Of a stretch of 33,509 nucleotides of DNA, positions 31,605 to 33,509 are shown in pieces. Position 1 is the stretch's first letter. Each line of letters starts with the position of its first letter. The notes beneath the pieces were generated by a model that had not been told where the DNA came from, ran no database searches, and worked only from the letters and a program-made list of their open reading frames with translations. This DNA is from Actinomycetes bacterium. GTDB lineage: Bacteria; Actinomycetota; Actinomycetes; Mycobacteriales; Pseudonocardiaceae. Made by a program: the position numbers and the translations under genes. Location: positions 1-33,509 of the forward strand of contig JAJYTH010000034.1 of NCBI GenBank assembly GCA_021793175.1, written 5' to 3'.

Positions 31605-32135
31605 CTAGGGAGCGGGGCTGACGTAGCAGTAGGCAGGTACGAGGCCGTGGCCTGAGTCGTGGTCGGTCGTTCCGATCCTGCGCCATCCGAGACGTTCGTA
31701 GAGACGGATCGCGGCCTGGTCCTTCTCCATGGCGTCCAGCACGAGGCGTAGCCCTGCACTGGCTGCGTGGTCCATGGCAGCACGGGTGAGGAGTTCACCG
31801 GCTCGATGCCTGCGTGCTTCTGGGTGAACGAACAGTCGGCCCAACACCGCGATGTCCACGGCTGCACCCTCGACTGTCTCGCGGAACATGACGGCCGCTG
31901 CATCGGTGTCTGTGGGTTCGGTGAGGCAGATGTGACCGATCACCTCGCCGGCCAGTTCGGCAACCCACGCATTCATCAGCCCGGCCGGTCTGAGCCACGC
32001 GTCCGGATCGGCGACGCCCTCGACGGGATAGCCGTCCACCTCGTGCACGGCTATCAAGGCGGCGGCGCACGCGGGGAAGTCGTCCTCGGTGCGGGGGCGC
32101 ACAACGGGCGTCGGCTGTTGGTACGGCTGGAACAT
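31605..32135 (-). CDS. GNAT-family N-acetyltransferase
   Basis: A 176-residue acetyltransferase. The GNAT core is seen in AVLGRLFVHPEARRHRAGELL (acetyl-CoA loop RRHRAG) near 97-117 and in the C-terminal DQAAIRLYERLGWRRIG. The start ATG shares one base with the stop of the upstream GntR gene (TGATG), so the pair is translationally coupled. The acceptor is unknown; antibiotic or small-amine acetylation is possible. Confidence 0.84.
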   Translation of the reverse strand: MFQPYQQPTPVVRPRTEDDFPACAAALIAVHEVDGYPVEGVADPDAWLRPAGLMNAWVAELAGEVIGHICLTEPTDTDAAAVMFRETVEGAAVDIAVLGRLFVHPEARRHRAGELLTRAAMDHAASAGLRLVLDAMEKDQAAIRLYERLGWRRIGTTDHDSGHGLVPAYCYVSPAP

Positions 32136-32926
32136 CAGTCCTCCACGGGCATGGTGTAGTCCAGGCCGTTCAGGTCGGCGCGCATGACGAACCTGGTCAC
32201 CACGAACGGGCGGTCGAGATGGTCGATACCGGTGTGCAGGACGTCCAGCACCGGGACGCCGTCGGGGAAGGACAACCCCGTGGCTTCCTCGTGCGTGGGC
32301 ATCCGAGCGGACACCTCTTCACGGATGCGGGTGATCGGGTGCCCGAGCTCCTCGAACCGCGCGTACAGGCTGCCCTTGCCCATGTTCGCCGACGTGGCCA
32401 GCACCGAACCTTCGGCGATCTCCCACGGGATGTAGGTGACGCCGACCTGAACGGGCTCGTCGTCGGCGTAGTACCAGTTCTCCCGCCGCACCACGGACGG
32501 CTCGGTCGGGTCAACGCCCAGCCGTTCGGCGACGTCCTTGGGCGGCTGAACACGCTCGATCGACGTGCAATCCACGCGGGCCGTGCGGCCCTGCTTGGCC
32601 ACCTCAGCGCGGTAAGGCGACAAACCCGTCTCATTGCGGAGCCGGTGCGAGTAGCGCTCACTGCCGAAACGAAGAAGGCGCCGCTTCTCGCGGACGAACA
32701 CACCCTTGCCGTGGTGCGCGATGACCAAACCCTCGTCCGTGAGCAGGCGGATGGCCTCACGGGCGGTATTGCGGGCCACCCCGTACTTGGCAGCCAACGC
32801 ACGCTCGGACGGCAGCTTGGCGCCAGGAGGCAAGTCACCCGAGGCGATTGCGCTGCGCAGCTCGCTTGCCACCTGACGGCTCGGGAGCTGCGTTCCGTCG
32901 CTGGAACGGCCCTGAGAACTCTTCAT
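32135..32926 (-). CDS. GntR-family regulator, HutC/UTRA type
   Basis: A 263-residue repressor: a winged helix at about 15-85 (GAKLPSERALAAKYGVARNT and AREAIRLLTDEGLV) and a UTRA effector domain at about 110-255 (VVRRENWYYADDEPVQVGVTY, EEVSARMPTHEEA). It is apparently leaderless: TACACT lies 7 bases before the ATG, and a TGGCT-CA-AGCCA palindrome begins 2 bases upstream of that box, suggesting autorepression. HutC-type GntR proteins of this look also occur as KorSA-like regulators in actinomycete integrative elements, but no integrase or transfer gene is in the window. Confidence 0.87.
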   Translation of the reverse strand: MKSSQGRSSDGTQLPSRQVASELRSAIASGDLPPGAKLPSERALAAKYGVARNTAREAIRLLTDEGLVIAHHGKGVFVREKRRLLRFGSERYSHRLRNETGLSPYRAEVAKQGRTARVDCTSIERVQPPKDVAERLGVDPTEPSVVRRENWYYADDEPVQVGVTYIPWEIAEGSVLATSANMGKGSLYARFEELGHPITRIREEVSARMPTHEEATGLSFPDGVPVLDVLHTGIDHLDRPFVVTRFVMRADLNGLDYTMPVED

Positions 32927-32933
32927 CGAGGTC

Positions 32934-32952
32934 AGTGTACTGGCTCAAGCCA
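32934..32952 (-). promoter_or_regulatory. -10 box and operator of the GntR gene
   Basis: On the minus strand, TACACT (32934-32939) lies 7 bases before the GntR ATG. The palindrome TGGCTCAAGCCA (32941-32952, 5-bp arms, 2-base centre) is immediately upstream of it, in the spacer where a bound repressor would block RNA polymerase. It could also control the divergent gene at 33041. Confidence 0.55.
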
Positions 32953-33040
32953 CTTTACCCAGAGAGCGTGATCACGGACGTCTCAAACCGGTTCTCGTAA
33001 CGGTCCACCGACATGGAACACATACGACCTGGAGGAATGG

Positions 33041-33253
33041 ATGGAGCAGCATGACCCCATATGGAGTGGGTCCGGCGAAAATGTGGCGTTCATAGTGCCA
33101 TGTCGAGATGAGCGCGGGCGAAGGCAGCAGCTCACCATAAAGTTGTCGGGCGACCGAGTGTTGGTGGTAGATCCACGCCAGCAGGGCTGGTTACTCACAC
33201 CGTTACAGGCAGGTCGGCTACGTCGCGCCCTTCAGGAAGTGGTGCTGAGGTGA
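33041..33253 (+). CDS. Small hypothetical protein next to the GntR gene
   Basis: A 70-residue protein with a strong ribosome-binding site (CTGGAGGAATGG before the ATG). It has no signal peptide or membrane segment; residues about 15-48 look like beta strands (ENVAFIVPCRDERG, LTIKLSGDRVLVVDP) and the C-terminus like a helix (LQAGRLRRALQEVVLR). I do not recognise the family. It is divergent from the GntR gene and overlaps the next gene by 4 bases, so it opens an operon probably controlled by that regulator. Confidence 0.65.
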   Translation: MEQHDPIWSGSGENVAFIVPCRDERGRRQQLTIKLSGDRVLVVDPRQQGWLLTPLQAGRLRRALQEVVLR

Positions 33254-33509
33254 ACGGGTTCGATTTCGACGACGAAGCCGGCATCGAGGCAATCATCCGC
33301 AGCCGTGAAGCCGGATTCCGGTTCACACACATGGGTTCAGCTGACGAAGTGGTGGCCATACACGGAGAACGACGTCACGCGGGTGCCGTCGATGCCTTCT
33401 TGGTCCGGGCGGTGGACGAAGCCTACGCTGCCCGGTTCCGCACCAGTGACTACGGCAGTGGAATGCCTCTGTGGCAGCGTTCCGGCGAGGCAGCCACAGT
33501 ACAGACCCA
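33250..33509 (+). CDS. Hypothetical protein, partial at the right edge
   Basis: The GTG at 33250 overlaps the stop of the previous gene (GTGA), so translation is coupled. The frame stays open to the window end, giving 86 residues that begin VNGFDFDDEAGIEAIIRSRE. It is acidic, without signal or membrane segment, with coding-like composition. I do not recognise the family. It belongs to the same small operon as the 70-residue protein. Confidence 0.6.
   Translation, partial: MNGFDFDDEAGIEAIIRSREAGFRFTHMGSADEVVAIHGERRHAGAVDAFLVRAVDEAYAARFRTSDYGSGMPLWQRSGEAATVQT

Noticed and set aside
30092..31903. 600-codon minus-strand frame opposite the ABC-2 permease
   Set aside because: The translation is Ser/Arg/Thr-rich and featureless, while the plus strand has membrane helices and a ribosome-binding site.
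1..33509. CRISPR arrays, insertion sequences, rRNA or tRNA genes
   Set aside because: No regularly spaced long repeats, transposase motifs, terminal inverted repeats with target duplications, or structural RNA signatures were seen.

Overview
The window reads as chromosomal DNA of a high-GC Gram-positive actinobacterium. Evidence: very GC-rich third codon positions, GTG and TTG starts, leaderless genes with a TANNNT box 7-8 nt before the start codon, an actinobacterial-type integration host factor, a DUF574-type methyltransferase, and many TetR regulators tied to acyl-CoA genes. The protein set fits the Pseudonocardiaceae, possibly Saccharomonospora; this placement is inference, not shown by a marker gene.

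Layout. 1-2.3 kb: the end of an FGGY sugar kinase, then a Baeyer-Villiger-type flavin monooxygenase behind a perfect 18-bp palindrome. 2.5-7.4 kb: a SAM methyltransferase, a secreted coiled-coil/M23 cell-wall hydrolase, an MgtE magnesium transporter and an M48 metalloprotease. 7.4-10 kb: RecQ helicase and a small secreted Cys-pair protein with a Crp-like box upstream. 10.6-15 kb: a GNAT-MntR-like pair facing an overlapping four-gene unit (enoyl-CoA hydratase, acyl-CoA ligase, TetR, 111-aa unknown). 15.1-18.8 kb: an acyl-CoA dehydrogenase, a phosphopantetheinyl transferase plus isochorismate synthase pair, and a stand-alone mIHF gene. 19-25.7 kb: a FadD-type ligase, a C39-like peptidase, and a divergent trio of an alkyl-DHAP-synthase-like flavoprotein, a TetR regulator and GlpD.

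26.0-30.2 kb is a zone of gene decay. It holds a Tat-signal metallo-beta-lactamase-fold gene with two frame breaks, an unrecognised ORF with two in-frame stops, a substrate-binding protein cut off after about 200 residues, a class-A-beta-lactamase-like gene with a stop, a frameshift and a lost 3' end, and the last 47 codons of a cytochrome P450 beside an apparently intact ferredoxin. The substrate-binding protein and the serine hydrolase are joined tail to tail, as expected after a deletion.

30.3 kb to the end: an ABC-2-type permease without its ATPase, a GNAT gene translationally coupled to a GntR/UTRA regulator with an operator lying just upstream of its -10 box, and two small overlapping unknown genes, the last running off the window. 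The best leads for new biology are the flavoprotein/TetR/GlpD trio, the unrecognised broken ORF at 26.8-27.5 kb, the small secreted protein at 9.6 kb, and the GntR-linked small genes at the right edge. No CRISPR array, rRNA, tRNA or recognisable insertion sequence was seen.
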